53,111 bases of DNA, from assembly GCA_021296255.1 (NCBI GenBank), contig JAGWAU010000039.1:1-53111 (forward strand). The letters are read 5' to 3'. A program made the translations under genes and the position numbers. Of this stretch, positions 16,792-28,570 are shown piece by piece. This stretch comes from Alphaproteobacteria bacterium (lineage in GTDB: Bacteria > Pseudomonadota > Alphaproteobacteria > UBA2966). Each line of letters starts with the position of its first letter. Position 1 is the first letter of the stretch. The notes under the pieces are model-generated. The model searched no databases. It was not told where the DNA came from and saw only the letters and a program-made list of their open reading frames with translations.

Positions 16792-18305
16792 CCCAGCCGT
16801 GGCGGGCGATCGAGCAGCAGGATGAGCGGCAAGACCGCCAGCGTCAGTACCAGCAAGGCCCAGAAATCGTTGAGGTAGCCGATCATCGCGGCCTGTCGGA
16901 ACAGCTCGCCTTCCAGCCGTGCCAGCCCCTGCAATGTCGTCGGGTCCCAAGCCGGCAAGAACTCGGGCAGATGAAGGGATTCGTTGAAGGGAGAGATGTG
17001 CTCGTTCAACGTGGCACGATTGACCTGGGTTGAACGAGTCAGGAGCACAACGGCAATCGAGATGCTGACACCACTGGCGAAGAACCGCGCGAACTGGAAG
17101 ATCGCCGCGCCGTAGCTCCGGAGGCTCGGCGCCAAGGTCAGGAAGGTAATCGTAGCCAAGGGGGTCCACATCACACCTTCGCCGATGCCCAGGATCATGC
17201 CGCCGAGAAACACCTGGCTGGGACCCACGGTGAGGTCGAAGGTCAGCAGATACCAGAAGCCGCAGGCTTGAATGGCGAACCCCAGTGCGAGCATGGCCCG
17301 GCCATCCATGATCCGCACCAGGCGGGCGAGGCCCAAGGTGCCGATGGCATAGCCCACGCCTCTCGGAATGAGCATGAAACTGACGATTTCGACCGGAAGC
17401 TCCCGAAGCTGTGCCAGAAGATTCGGCAGCAGCATTAGCGGGGCAAACGTGAGCATTCCCGATATCGCAATGCAGGTACAGCCGATGGCGTAGTTCTTGT
17501 CCAGGAATATCCGGAGATCGATGAAGGGCAGCCGAGAGGTCAGACTGTGAACGAGGAACCAATACATGGCAAAGCCGCCGATCACCGCCCACATGACGAT
17601 TTCAGCCGACTCGAACCAATCCAACCGGTTGCCACGATCGAGCATGACCTGGAGGGCCGCGACTCCCACGCATAGGGCGGCAAACCCGAGCCAATCGAGA
17701 CGCAAGTCGGGGAATCGCCTTGTTTCCGGTACTGCGGCGAGCACCAGAAAGTAAGTGAGCACCCCAAAGGGCGCCAAGAACACGAAGGCGAGTCGCCAGT
17801 TGTAGATCTCCGCCATGTAGCCGCCCAGCGGTGGGCCCATGATCGGACCCAGCATCACGCTGCCCGACCAGAATGCGAGGGCCATGGCGTGCGCCCTCTT
17901 CGGATAGGCGTCCAGTAATCCTGCCATGCACAACGCCGGAATCGGACCTCCGAACAAGCCTTGGCAGGCACGCCACAAAATGACTTCTTCGAGAGTCGTT
18001 GCGACACCGAACATCGCCGACGAGAACGTGAAAATCGTCAGGGCGACGAGCAGCGAACGCCGGCGCCCGAACCGCATGCTGAACCAACTCGATGTCGGTA
18101 CGCCGATTGCCGTGGACACCAGTGCCGCGGTGAGCACCCAGGATACCTCTTCCAGATTTGTGGAGAGGTCTCCCTGCATCTGGGGAAGAACGGCGTTGGC
18201 CACCGTCAGGTTGATCGTTGGGAGCGCGGCCGCCAGCGCCAGAACGAACAGGATCAACGAGCGGTGGGCGCGTGACTCGACGATTTCCGAAAGCTGATCA
18301 CTCAT
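16788..18305 (-). CDS. DHA2-family MFS exporter, middle gene of a tandem triplet
   Basis: A 505-residue paralogue of its two neighbours with about 14 TM segments. Landmarks: PTSSWFSMRFGRRRSLL, motif C GPIMGPPLGGYMAEIYNWR with intact GP, LRLDWLGFAAL before the central helix pair, and the loop LTRSTQVNRATLNEHISPFN. Both ends are coupled by four-nucleotide ATGA overlaps: its ATG at 18305 overlaps the upstream stop and its stop overlaps the downstream ATG. This arrangement implies that the three proteins are made together from one mRNA. Substrate unknown. Confidence 0.92.
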   Translation of the reverse strand: MSDQLSEIVESRAHRSLILFVLALAAALPTINLTVANAVLPQMQGDLSTNLEEVSWVLTAALVSTAIGVPTSSWFSMRFGRRRSLLVALTIFTFSSAMFGVATTLEEVILWRACQGLFGGPIPALCMAGLLDAYPKRAHAMALAFWSGSVMLGPIMGPPLGGYMAEIYNWRLAFVFLAPFGVLTYFLVLAAVPETRRFPDLRLDWLGFAALCVGVAALQVMLDRGNRLDWFESAEIVMWAVIGGFAMYWFLVHSLTSRLPFIDLRIFLDKNYAIGCTCIAISGMLTFAPLMLLPNLLAQLRELPVEIVSFMLIPRGVGYAIGTLGLARLVRIMDGRAMLALGFAIQACGFWYLLTFDLTVGPSQVFLGGMILGIGEGVMWTPLATITFLTLAPSLRSYGAAIFQFARFFASGVSISIAVVLLTRSTQVNRATLNEHISPFNESLHLPEFLPAWDPTTLQGLARLEGELFRQAAMIGYLNDFWALLVLTLAVLPLILLLDRPPRLG

Positions 18306-19858
18306 GTGCTTGAAGAGGTCACGGGTTCGGCGGTCTCGGAACTCCGGCGACTGGCGGGGCCATGGAGCAATAACACCAGCGGCACCGTCGACAGGGCGAG
18401 CAACGTTAGCAGCCAGAAGTCGTTGAGATAGCCGATCATCATGGCTTGCCGTGTCAACTCGCCGTCAATTCGCGCAAGGCCTTGGACGACTCCAATATCG
18501 AGCAAGCCGCTTTGATTGGTCAGACGAAGCGTCTCGTTGAACGGTGTGATGTTCTCTCCCAATGCGGCGTGGTTCACCTGCGTCGAGCGAGCCAGCACAG
18601 TGACCAATATCGAAATGCCGACACTGCTCAGGAAAAACCGGCCGAACTGGAAGATCGCCGCTCCGTATCCGTGAAGGCTGGGAGGGAGAGTGGAGAAGGC
18701 AATGGTTGCGACGGCCGTCCAGGTGAAGGCTTCACCCAGCCCCAGAACGGACCCCGCAACGAAAATCTCGAACAGACCCACCCCCAGGTCGAACGTCGAC
18801 ATGTACCAGAAGGCGGGTGCCTGAGAGGCCAGACCGAAGGCGAGGAGTACGCGAAAGTCGATGATTCTGATGAGCCGGGCGACGATCACGGCACCGAGGA
18901 CGAACCCCACGCCGCGCGGGGTCAGCATGATGCTGATGGTCTCGACGGGCACGTCCCGAAGACGTCCCAACAGGGTCGGGATCAGCATCAAGGGTGCAAA
19001 CGTCAGGATTCCCGATATACACCAGCAGGAAAACGCGACCGAATAGTTCCGATCCAGGAAAATGCGCAGGTCGACGAATGGTTGCCGGGTGGTCAAGCAG
19101 TGCACCAGAAACACATAGAACGCGATCCCCGAGACGACAGCGGAGATCAAGATCTCGGGTGATTCGAACCAGTCCACCTGATTGCCGCGATCCAAGAGGA
19201 ACTGCGTAGCGCCGACGGAAACGGAGAGTGCCAAAAAGCCGAACCAGTCGAGGCGAAGCTCGGTGTGCCGCCTGGACTCCGTAATCGCGGCGACGACGAG
19301 GAAATAGGTCGCGATGCCGATGGGAACCATGAAGAGGAAGGCGAATCGCCAATTATACAGCTCGGTCAGCCATCCTCCGAGCGGCGGCGCCAGAATCGGC
19401 GCAAGCATCACGCCGCCCGACCAGACCGCCAGTACCCAGCCATGTTCCGCCTTGGCGAACGATCGCAAGATGATGGGAAGACATATGGGCGGGATCGGCC
19501 CTCCGAACAGCCCTTGGATAACCCGCCAGAAGACGACTTCCTCAAGGCTACCGGCAAACCCGAGCATCGATGAGGCGATCGTGAAGCCGATCACAGAGCC
19601 GATCAGTACTCGCCGCTGGCCGAATCGCATGCCGAACCAGCCTGCGGTAGGCATGGCGATGGCCGTCGACACCAGGGTTGCCGTGATCACCCACGATATC
19701 TCCTCAAGCCCCGCGGACAGATCACCACGAATCTGGGGCAGCACCGCGTTGGCAATGGTAACGTTCAGGGTCGGCAGCGCGGCCGCGAACGTGAGTGACA
19801 GCAGGATAAATATCTGCTGAATCCGGGAGTCGACGATCGTATTGGTTTCGTCAGTCAC
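18302..19858 (-). CDS. DHA2-family MFS exporter, first gene of a tandem triplet
   Basis: A 518-residue paralogue of the two following exporters with about 14 TM segments, MPTAGWFGMRFGQRR and the loop LARSTQVNHAALGENITPFN. Its antiporter motif C reads MLAPILAPPLGGWLTELYNWR, with Ala in place of the Gly of the GP pair that the other two paralogues keep, a likely sign of functional divergence. The start chosen is GTG at 19858, because the resulting TDETNTIVDSRIQQIFILL aligns with the N-terminus of the middle paralogue (SDQLSEIVESRAHRSLILF). A TTG at 19918 would add 20 residues with poor ribosome-binding spacing. The C-terminus has an extra polar tail (RRSSETAEPVTSSST). Confidence 0.9.
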   Translation of the reverse strand: MTDETNTIVDSRIQQIFILLSLTFAAALPTLNVTIANAVLPQIRGDLSAGLEEISWVITATLVSTAIAMPTAGWFGMRFGQRRVLIGSVIGFTIASSMLGFAGSLEEVVFWRVIQGLFGGPIPPICLPIILRSFAKAEHGWVLAVWSGGVMLAPILAPPLGGWLTELYNWRFAFLFMVPIGIATYFLVVAAITESRRHTELRLDWFGFLALSVSVGATQFLLDRGNQVDWFESPEILISAVVSGIAFYVFLVHCLTTRQPFVDLRIFLDRNYSVAFSCWCISGILTFAPLMLIPTLLGRLRDVPVETISIMLTPRGVGFVLGAVIVARLIRIIDFRVLLAFGLASQAPAFWYMSTFDLGVGLFEIFVAGSVLGLGEAFTWTAVATIAFSTLPPSLHGYGAAIFQFGRFFLSSVGISILVTVLARSTQVNHAALGENITPFNETLRLTNQSGLLDIGVVQGLARIDGELTRQAMMIGYLNDFWLLTLLALSTVPLVLLLHGPASRRSSETAEPVTSSST

Positions 19859-20087
19859 GCGGATTCCCTGATCCGTAGGCTCCACCGAGAGCAGATCGCT
19901 GAGGACCGTAAAATTCAACCTGCCGGAATTGGAGCAGGACCGAGCTGCTCGCCGACACGGTTCGAACGGCTGCAGTCAACCCTCGTCTCCGGTGGGCGTA
20001 CCCTATCAGAGCGGTGTCATGACCCCGTCTCGACGAGGACGTGATCGCGCAGGATCCGTTTCCGACACGGCGATTCCGTATCCGGAA

Positions 20088-20955
20088 TCACTCAACCAGG
20101 CGTTTTCCTTCCGGGTCCTGATCCCGGAACCAATCCGCCATCCGGCTGCCGGTCACGAAGACGGTGTCGCTGCGCTCGAGCAACATGTCGAGGGTACGGG
20201 CGAACATGTCCAGCCGATAGGGAACCCCGATGATGTGAGGATGCAAGCCCATGGTCATGATGCGCGGCGGCGAGTCCGGCTCCCTGCCGAAATAGTCCAC
20301 GGCAGCTTTCCAGCGCGTGTAATACTCGTCGGCCGTGTTCCGATCGAGCGCGAACGTCATGACGTCGTTCATGTCCAGCGCATAGGGCAGGGCGATCAAA
20401 GGCCCATGTTTGGTGCGCATCCAGCTCGGCGTGTCGTAGAACATCCAGTCGTGAATATATTCGATCCCCTTGCTTTTCAGAATGTCCGGCGTGTCGAAGC
20501 TCTCGCCGTATCCAGGGCCGAGCCATCCTTTGGGCCGTGAACCGGAATACGCCTCGAATTTCTCCAGCGCCTCCTCGATGACTCCCGCCTCGTCGTCCTC
20601 GTAGAGCAGAGAGCGCTGGAAAAGTCCGTGTCCGCAAAGCTCCCAGCCAGCGTCAAGGGCGAGCTGCGCGCAGGCGGGATAGTAGTCGGGCAGGGGCGCG
20701 TTCATCATGTTGGTGACGGGGAGGCCGGGTTCGTCGAAGATGCGCGCAAGGCGCGGCAGCCCGGTCCGTAAACCATATTCGACCCAGATGAAGTTCACGA
20801 TGTCCGGCATCGGAGATTTGCCATGAGGACTGATCGAACGGCCATACCTCCAGGTTCATCACGATGTGAATCATGATGGGCTTGCCCTTCAGGGGCTCCA
20901 GCTTCGGCATTTCGGTGAGAAGTCGAAAGGGAATACGTGGATTGTTCTCCGGCAT
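20088..20955 (-). pseudogene. polysaccharide deacetylase / PuuE-like (allantoinase-type) protein, frameshifted
   Basis: The N-terminal part (MPENNPRIPFRLLTEMPKLE..., ending MNLEVWPFDQ) is read from an ATG at 20955 with CAGGA upstream. The remainder (SPHGKSPMPDIVNFIWVEYG through GLHPHIIGVPYRLDMFARTL) is in another frame. The two join near 20830-20845, where intact relatives continue from WPFDQ into the PDxPNFxWxEYG block. Joined, the product would be about 289 residues, the normal size for the NodB-fold PuuE group that includes metal-independent allantoinase. A lost base or small deletion at this point explains the break. If real, the gene is dead; if a sequencing error, it is a normal enzyme whose neighbours (M20 amidohydrolase) suit a ureide or cyclic-amide pathway. 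Confidence 0.75.
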
Positions 20956-21004
20956 ATCTGTCCTGCTCCCGATTGGACGGTCCGATGTTCGGACAGGAAG
21001 GGCG

Positions 21005-21910
21005 TCAGCACGGTCTCAATGTGTCCTTGACCTGAGTTCGGTGATGGATTCGGCGCGCCGTTTTGCTGAATGACAGTCGTGAATGCATGGTGCACCGGTT
21101 GTCCCACATCAGGAAATCGCCAGGCTTCCAGACATTGAACCAGGCGGATTCCTCCCGAACCGCGTGGGCCCACAAAGTATCCAAAATGGACTCCGATTCC
21201 TCGAATGAATAACCGGGGATGTATGCAAAGTTGCGCTTGCCCAAGTAGAGGCATTTGCGCCCGGTCTCCGGATGCGTCCGGACGATGGGGTGCAGTGGGC
21301 CCGGGGATGTGGTCACGTCGGCATAGTCATCTGGGTCGAGTTCCGGCCGAAGGGAGCCGTCGGCCACGTGGCCGTCGTCCTGCTTGAGAAGTTCACCATC
21401 GATCTTCTGCCGCAAATCCCCGTCCAGGGACTCGTATGCGTGATACATGCTGAGAAATCCCGTTTCACCGCCTTCGTCCGTGACCTCAAGCCCGTAAAGC
21501 GTGCTCATCTTCGGTGGGATTTCGAGGTACGACATATCCGTATGCCAGGGGACAGCATCGGCGCCGAGCTGTCCGATCGGCTTGCCGTCCTCGGTGATGT
21601 TGGAGACGATGAAAATCTCGGGAAAGGGGTCGTCTTCGACGGGATTGGGATGCATGTAGGTATCGAGCTCGCCGAACATCCGGCTAAAGCGAACGAGATC
21701 CGCATCCGACAAATTCTGACCACGAAAGCGTAGGATCAGATGACGGAGCCAGGCTTCGTGGATCGCCTCAAACACCGCCTCGTCCATGGTTTGACTGAGG
21801 TCTACACCTTTGATATCCGCCCCGATCCATTCGGTGAGCGGTTCTACCTCGATCCCTGCCGTCGCATAGAGGTTCTCGGGGCTCGGTTGCCCGGATGTTT
21901 GACCACTCAT
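21005..21910 (-). CDS. TauD/TfdA-type Fe(II)/2-oxoglutarate dioxygenase
   Basis: A 301-residue enzyme close in size and motif order to taurine/2,4-D dioxygenases. IKGVDLSQTM and LRFRGQNLS come first, then the HxD motif H123-x-D125 in VPWHTDMSYLEIPP, then GGETGFLSMY, and WDNRCTMHSRLSF giving the distal histidine, followed by RRIHHRTQVK with the 2-oxoglutarate arginine. Substrate unknown; the class oxidises sulfonates, aryl-oxyacids or amino-acid derivatives. A TTG start at 21934 is possible, but ATG at 21910 is preferred. The gene begins 28 nt after the carbamoylase stop, so the two are likely co-transcribed, followed by the PuuE-like frame. Confidence 0.92.
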   Translation of the reverse strand: MSGQTSGQPSPENLYATAGIEVEPLTEWIGADIKGVDLSQTMDEAVFEAIHEAWLRHLILRFRGQNLSDADLVRFSRMFGELDTYMHPNPVEDDPFPEIFIVSNITEDGKPIGQLGADAVPWHTDMSYLEIPPKMSTLYGLEVTDEGGETGFLSMYHAYESLDGDLRQKIDGELLKQDDGHVADGSLRPELDPDDYADVTTSPGPLHPIVRTHPETGRKCLYLGKRNFAYIPGYSFEESESILDTLWAHAVREESAWFNVWKPGDFLMWDNRCTMHSRLSFSKTARRIHHRTQVKDTLRPC

Positions 21911-21937
21911 GACTGTGGTCTCGACGTCTGACAACGG

Positions 21938-23254
21938 TTATTCGTCCAGCATTACCAGGGTCCAAGCCAGCAGCCTTGTTCCCAGCGCAAAGTCTTCCAA
22001 CTCCATGGCTTCGTCGGGGTTGTGGCTGCCGTGGTCGTTGCGGATGAAAATCATGGCCGCCGGAATTCCTACGTCGTGAAAATCGGCCGCGTCGTGACCG
22101 GCGCCGCTCGGGATGTCCATGTACGAGATGTCGAGAAGCTCGGCGCCTTGCCGCATGTGCGCGCAGAAACCTTCGTCCATTACGGCCGGTGTGACCAGCG
22201 ACATCTCATTGAGGCCGATTTCGATGCCGCGCCTTTCGCCGATCTCGGCCGCGCGTCTCGTGACATAGTCCTGCATCTCTTCCAGAACCGCCCGGTCTTG
22301 ACTGCGGATATCAAAGGCGAAGTCGACGGAGCCGGGAACCTTGACAATGGAATGATGATCGGAATCGGTGAAAAATTTGCCGGCTGTGAAGACCATGTCG
22401 CGGCCGTTCGCCCGAGCGCTATCGCATTGCCGTTCGAGGTCGAGGACGAGTTCCGCCGTCCCCAACACAGCATCCTGCCGCATCTCCTGCGGCACGGCGC
22501 CCGAGTGCGTGTAGAAACCTGTCGTGCGGGCGCTGCGGGCCCGAAGGCAACCCCGTATTCCCGTGACGATGCCAACCGGGAATCCTTTGCAGTGAAGGAC
22601 CGGACCTTGCTCGATATGCAGCTCGAAGTACCCCTTTACGTTGTCGGGCCCCAGATAGGGCCGGCTGCTCTCGCGGAAGTAGGAGGAGTCGAATCCCGCC
22701 TCGTCCATACACTGCGCGAGCGTTCGTCCGGTGTGGACGTGGATCGCCGATTCCATCTCGCCCGGCCAAAGCAGTCCGAGTACCGCGCGGCTTCCCAAGT
22801 GTCCGCCGTGATGTCCGACGAACCAGGTGCTGCATTCCTCGGCCCGGATGCCCATGACGGTAATGTCTCGCTGCGGTGTAACGCCCAGCCGTTGAAGTGC
22901 GGCCTGTGCGGTGACCCCGGCGATGACGCCTGCGGCTCCATCGTAGTTGCCGCCGTGATAAACGGAATCGAGATGGGACCCCACGAACCACGCCGGTGCC
23001 TCCCGGTTCTCGCCGGGCAGTGTCATGTAGAGGTTGCCCGCCGGGTCCTTGTCGATCTCGAGGTCCAGAGAAGTCGCGGCTTCTTCAAGGAGGTCATGCG
23101 CGATTTGCTCTCCCTCACCGTAGGAGCCACGCGTGACGCCGACACCGTCCGCTGTCTTCTCTTCGAGTTCCGAGAAAAGACGCTCCGCGATCGGCATCGA
23201 CGCATCGACAGCGTCAGAGAATTCCGCTGGGTTTGGTGCGGATCGACGGTTCAT
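21938..23254 (-). CDS. M20-family amidohydrolase (N-carbamoyl-amino-acid hydrolase / allantoate amidohydrolase-like)
   Basis: A 438-residue bimetal hydrolase. Metal-site and family motifs are present in order: GSHLDSVYHGGNYDGAAGV (H94, D96 and D105), the acid pair in IRAEECSTW (E139, E140), ELHIEQGPVL, DIRSQDRAVLEEM from the dimerisation domain, and NDHGSHNPDEAM with the final histidine. These define the carbamoylase/ureidoglycolate/allantoate group, which cleaves C-N bonds in N-carbamoyl acids or ureides in the cytosol. Together with the downstream PuuE-like gene it suggests a ureide or hydantoin-type route. The start at 23254 has GGAGTC eight nucleotides upstream. Confidence 0.92.
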   Translation of the reverse strand: MNRRSAPNPAEFSDAVDASMPIAERLFSELEEKTADGVGVTRGSYGEGEQIAHDLLEEAATSLDLEIDKDPAGNLYMTLPGENREAPAWFVGSHLDSVYHGGNYDGAAGVIAGVTAQAALQRLGVTPQRDITVMGIRAEECSTWFVGHHGGHLGSRAVLGLLWPGEMESAIHVHTGRTLAQCMDEAGFDSSYFRESSRPYLGPDNVKGYFELHIEQGPVLHCKGFPVGIVTGIRGCLRARSARTTGFYTHSGAVPQEMRQDAVLGTAELVLDLERQCDSARANGRDMVFTAGKFFTDSDHHSIVKVPGSVDFAFDIRSQDRAVLEEMQDYVTRRAAEIGERRGIEIGLNEMSLVTPAVMDEGFCAHMRQGAELLDISYMDIPSGAGHDAADFHDVGIPAAMIFIRNDHGSHNPDEAMELEDFALGTRLLAWTLVMLDE

Positions 23255-23314
23255 GCGCAGACTCCGAACTCATGAGAGGAACTCTACATCATTCTCCGAT
23301 TGCGGAAATTCCGT

Positions 23315-24292
23315 CTACTTCCAGACTTTTTCCGCAACCGTGAGCCAGTTACCGCCGAGAATGCCCCGCGTGTCCGCCTCGCTGAAGCCGTCGCGCAGGA
23401 GGCCCTCGATGATGAGATCCATTTCTTCGGGTGGAATGTCGGGTATTGGACGCGGATGGAAATGGGGGTTCCACATGGTCTGATTCGAAACCGACTGGTC
23501 GTAGATCAGATCGAGGGCGAGGCCGACGTGCTGGGGACCGACCAGATCCGCGACGTACCGAATATGTTGGATCAGAAGATCGACCGGCGATTTGCCGTCG
23601 TCCCCCAATACCGGCCCGAAGGCAATGATCCCGACAACCCCACCCGAGGCGGCGCAGGCCTTAATCTGGTCGTCCCGCACGTTGCGTGTGTGATCGCACA
23701 AGGCACGAGCATTGGCATGAGAGATGATGACCGGTTCACTCGAAGCGTCGAACACGTCCATGCTGGTTCGGTATCCGGTATGAGCCACGTCGACCAACAT
23801 GCCCACGCGGTTCATCTCCTTGACCAAATCGGCGCCCAGACGGCTCAGCCCCCCATCCGTCAGTTCTTGGCAACCATCCCCGACCGGCGTCTTGACGTTG
23901 TAGCACATGAGCATGTGGCGAATGCCGAGTTTGTAGTACACCTCCACCATGGCGAGGTCGTGCGCAATGGGATTGGCGCCCTGAAAATGAAACACGACAG
24001 CGAGTCTGTTCTCTCGTAGGGCTCGCGTGATGTCATCTGTCGATTCGATGAGGATGTACGTATCGGGCCGCCCCAGGAAGTAGTGCCGTTCCTTGGCAAT
24101 GGACCGGATCGCCGACGGGAGATCCATCCAGTCTCCGCCGACCGTGAGCGAAACCACGTCGAAGCCGTTCTCCGCCATGCGCCGTAACATGGCTACTTTC
24201 AGCTCAGGATCGCCGTAGTCCGTATATGGCAGCGTCATGTCCCAAATGAGTGCGTCAGACTGAAGCTGCCGGGCTTGATCCGATACCTCCAT
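23315..24292 (-). CDS. M19-family membrane-dipeptidase-like metalloenzyme
   Basis: A 325-residue enzyme of the renal dipeptidase family. The conserved blocks are visible: IWDMTLP near the N-terminus (usually HxD in the family; here WDM, so the first histidine is replaced), VVFHFQGANPI with the metal-bridging glutamate position occupied by Gln, MLMCYNVKTPVGDGC, LVDVAHTGYRTSMDV, and PVIISHANARALCDHTRN with the two other metal histidines. Changes at two canonical ligand positions suggest altered metal use or a dipeptide-unlike substrate. The C-terminal half (HVGLALDLIYDQ, GILGGNWLTVAEKVW) matches the family. It lacks a signal peptide and is therefore cytosolic. It follows the aldo/keto reductase by about 50 nt and precedes the M20 hydrolase. 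Confidence 0.85.
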   Translation of the reverse strand: MEVSDQARQLQSDALIWDMTLPYTDYGDPELKVAMLRRMAENGFDVVSLTVGGDWMDLPSAIRSIAKERHYFLGRPDTYILIESTDDITRALRENRLAVVFHFQGANPIAHDLAMVEVYYKLGIRHMLMCYNVKTPVGDGCQELTDGGLSRLGADLVKEMNRVGMLVDVAHTGYRTSMDVFDASSEPVIISHANARALCDHTRNVRDDQIKACAASGGVVGIIAFGPVLGDDGKSPVDLLIQHIRYVADLVGPQHVGLALDLIYDQSVSNQTMWNPHFHPRPIPDIPPEEMDLIIEGLLRDGFSEADTRGILGGNWLTVAEKVWK

Positions 24293-24345
24293 GGATGCGG
24301 CGCCTCGGCTGTCTGACGTGGCTCGGGAGCAGTAGCGACTCGTGT

Positions 24346-25365
24346 TCAGGCCGTCGCGCCAGGGAAGAGCGGAATCCCTTTTGCCCGTTCAATACCCGAG
24401 ACTTCGTGGGGTTCATAAAGTTCCTCGAGGAACGCCATTTCCTCTTCGTCGAGTTGGATGTCCACGGCCTTTGCGGCGTCCGTGACATGGGATACCCGTG
24501 TGGCGCCGATTATGGGTGCCGTGACATACGGTTTGTGAAGCATCCAGGCGATGGCGATTTGAGCCGGAGTGTGGCCGCGCTTCTTTGCCAGCGCGACGAG
24601 TCGGTCGATGATGTCGAAATTGTTGTCGAGGTGGTACAGCTGCCGGGATCGCGGGTCTCCCTCTGCACGCTTCGTTGATGCGGCACCCCGCCGCTTGCGC
24701 TTGCCGGACAGGTATCCCTTGGCGAGCGGTGCCCAGGGGATGACGCCGATGCCTTCCTCCTCGCAGAGCGGCATCATTTCCCGCTCCTCCTCGCGATAGA
24801 TGAGGTTGTAGTGGTTCTGCATGGACACGAACCGGGTCCAGCCGTTGAGATCCGCCGTATAGAGCATCTTCGTGAACTGGTAGGCAAACATGCTGGATGC
24901 GCCCAGATAGAGGACTTTGCCCGCCTTTACAACATCATGGAGGGCCTCGATCGTTTCCTCGATCGGAGTCAGGTGGTCGAACCGATGTATCTGATAGAGA
25001 TCCAGGTAATCGGTTCCCAAGCGTTTCAGGCTGGCGTCGATACCTTCCATGATGTGCTTGCGACTCAAGCCGCCGGCGTTGGGAGAGGGACCCATGGGGT
25101 TGAAGACCTTCGACGCGATGACGAGTTCGTCTCTTCCGGCGTATCTCGTCAGCCACTTCCCGGTGATCAATTCGCTCTCGCCGTTCGAATAGGTGTCGGC
25201 TGTATCGAAGAAATTGATCCCGAGGTCGAGGGCCTTCTTGAAGTGGGACCGGGCCCCTTTCTCGTCGATCATGTAATCGCGATACCACCTGCCGCCGTAG
25301 CTCATGCAACCGAGCACCACGCGGCTAACCTTCAGACCCGTCTGACCGAGATTGACGTATTCCAC
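24346..25365 (-). CDS. aldo/keto reductase
   Basis: A 339-residue NADPH-dependent oxidoreductase with a TIM-barrel fold. The catalytic tetrad is intact: D54 and Y59 in FFDTADTYSNGESE, K86 in VIASKVF and H127 in LYQIHRFD. The C-terminal IIGATRVSHVTDAAKAVDIQL contributes to the cofactor pocket. The family reduces aldehydes and ketones; this one resembles the YajO/voltage-channel beta-subunit-like branch with no defined substrate. The start is GTG at 25365 with AGGGAGGA seven nucleotides upstream. It is the first gene of the minus-strand group reaching 20.1 kb and is divergent from the acyl-ligase fusion, separated by about 123 nt. Confidence 0.93.
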   Translation of the reverse strand: MEYVNLGQTGLKVSRVVLGCMSYGGRWYRDYMIDEKGARSHFKKALDLGINFFDTADTYSNGESELITGKWLTRYAGRDELVIASKVFNPMGPSPNAGGLSRKHIMEGIDASLKRLGTDYLDLYQIHRFDHLTPIEETIEALHDVVKAGKVLYLGASSMFAYQFTKMLYTADLNGWTRFVSMQNHYNLIYREEEREMMPLCEEEGIGVIPWAPLAKGYLSGKRKRRGAASTKRAEGDPRSRQLYHLDNNFDIIDRLVALAKKRGHTPAQIAIAWMLHKPYVTAPIIGATRVSHVTDAAKAVDIQLDEEEMAFLEELYEPHEVSGIERAKGIPLFPGATA

Positions 25366-25488
25366 CGGGCATCCTCCCTGTCGGCATATGTCCTGAGTTG
25401 CCGACGTTATACCAGAGGAACGCGATCGGTGGCGCGTCGCACCGCGGGCAAGCTACCATGCGGCGACCCGTGACAGTTTGATGAATTG

Positions 25489-28353
<2,865 letters not shown>

Positions 28354-28384
28354 TCAACCCCGAAGACCTATGGTGGGGAGTCTC

Positions 28385-28422
28385 GGGACCGACCGCCCTG
28401 GCTCCTTGAGGACGGCGGTCCC
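28385..28422 (+). terminator. possible terminator of the acyl-ligase fusion gene
   Basis: GGGACCGACCGCC (5' arm) can pair with GGCGGTCCC (3' arm) with a bulge in the 5' arm, followed by TTCGTTGTTG. It lies 32 nt past the stop. The stem is imperfect, so the call is tentative. Confidence 0.4.
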
Positions 28423-28539
28423 TTCGTTGTTGTGGCATGCCGGGCGCGGCACCTCGCGAGGCTGCAGCACTGACTTACCCACGCAATAGTCCCGCGCCGC
28501 CGGGACTGGGGCGGCGCATCCGGGAAGTGCGCTGGTACG

Positions 28540-28570
28540 AAAAAGGACCGCCACGAACCGTTCCGGTTCG
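28540..28570 (-). terminator. terminator-like hairpin downstream of the DadA-like gene
   Basis: On the minus strand the perfect 7-bp hairpin CGAACCG/CGGTTCG (loop GAA) is followed at short distance by GGTCCTTTTTCG, giving a run of five T. It lies 45 nt past the DadA-like stop codon, in the convergent gap shared with the acyl-ligase gene. Confidence 0.5.

Noticed and set aside
15247..17592. A 781-codon open frame covering the third MFS gene plus 267 codons upstream
   Set aside because: The upstream part crosses the middle MFS gene in a wrong frame with low-complexity composition; the real start is the ATGA overlap at 16791.
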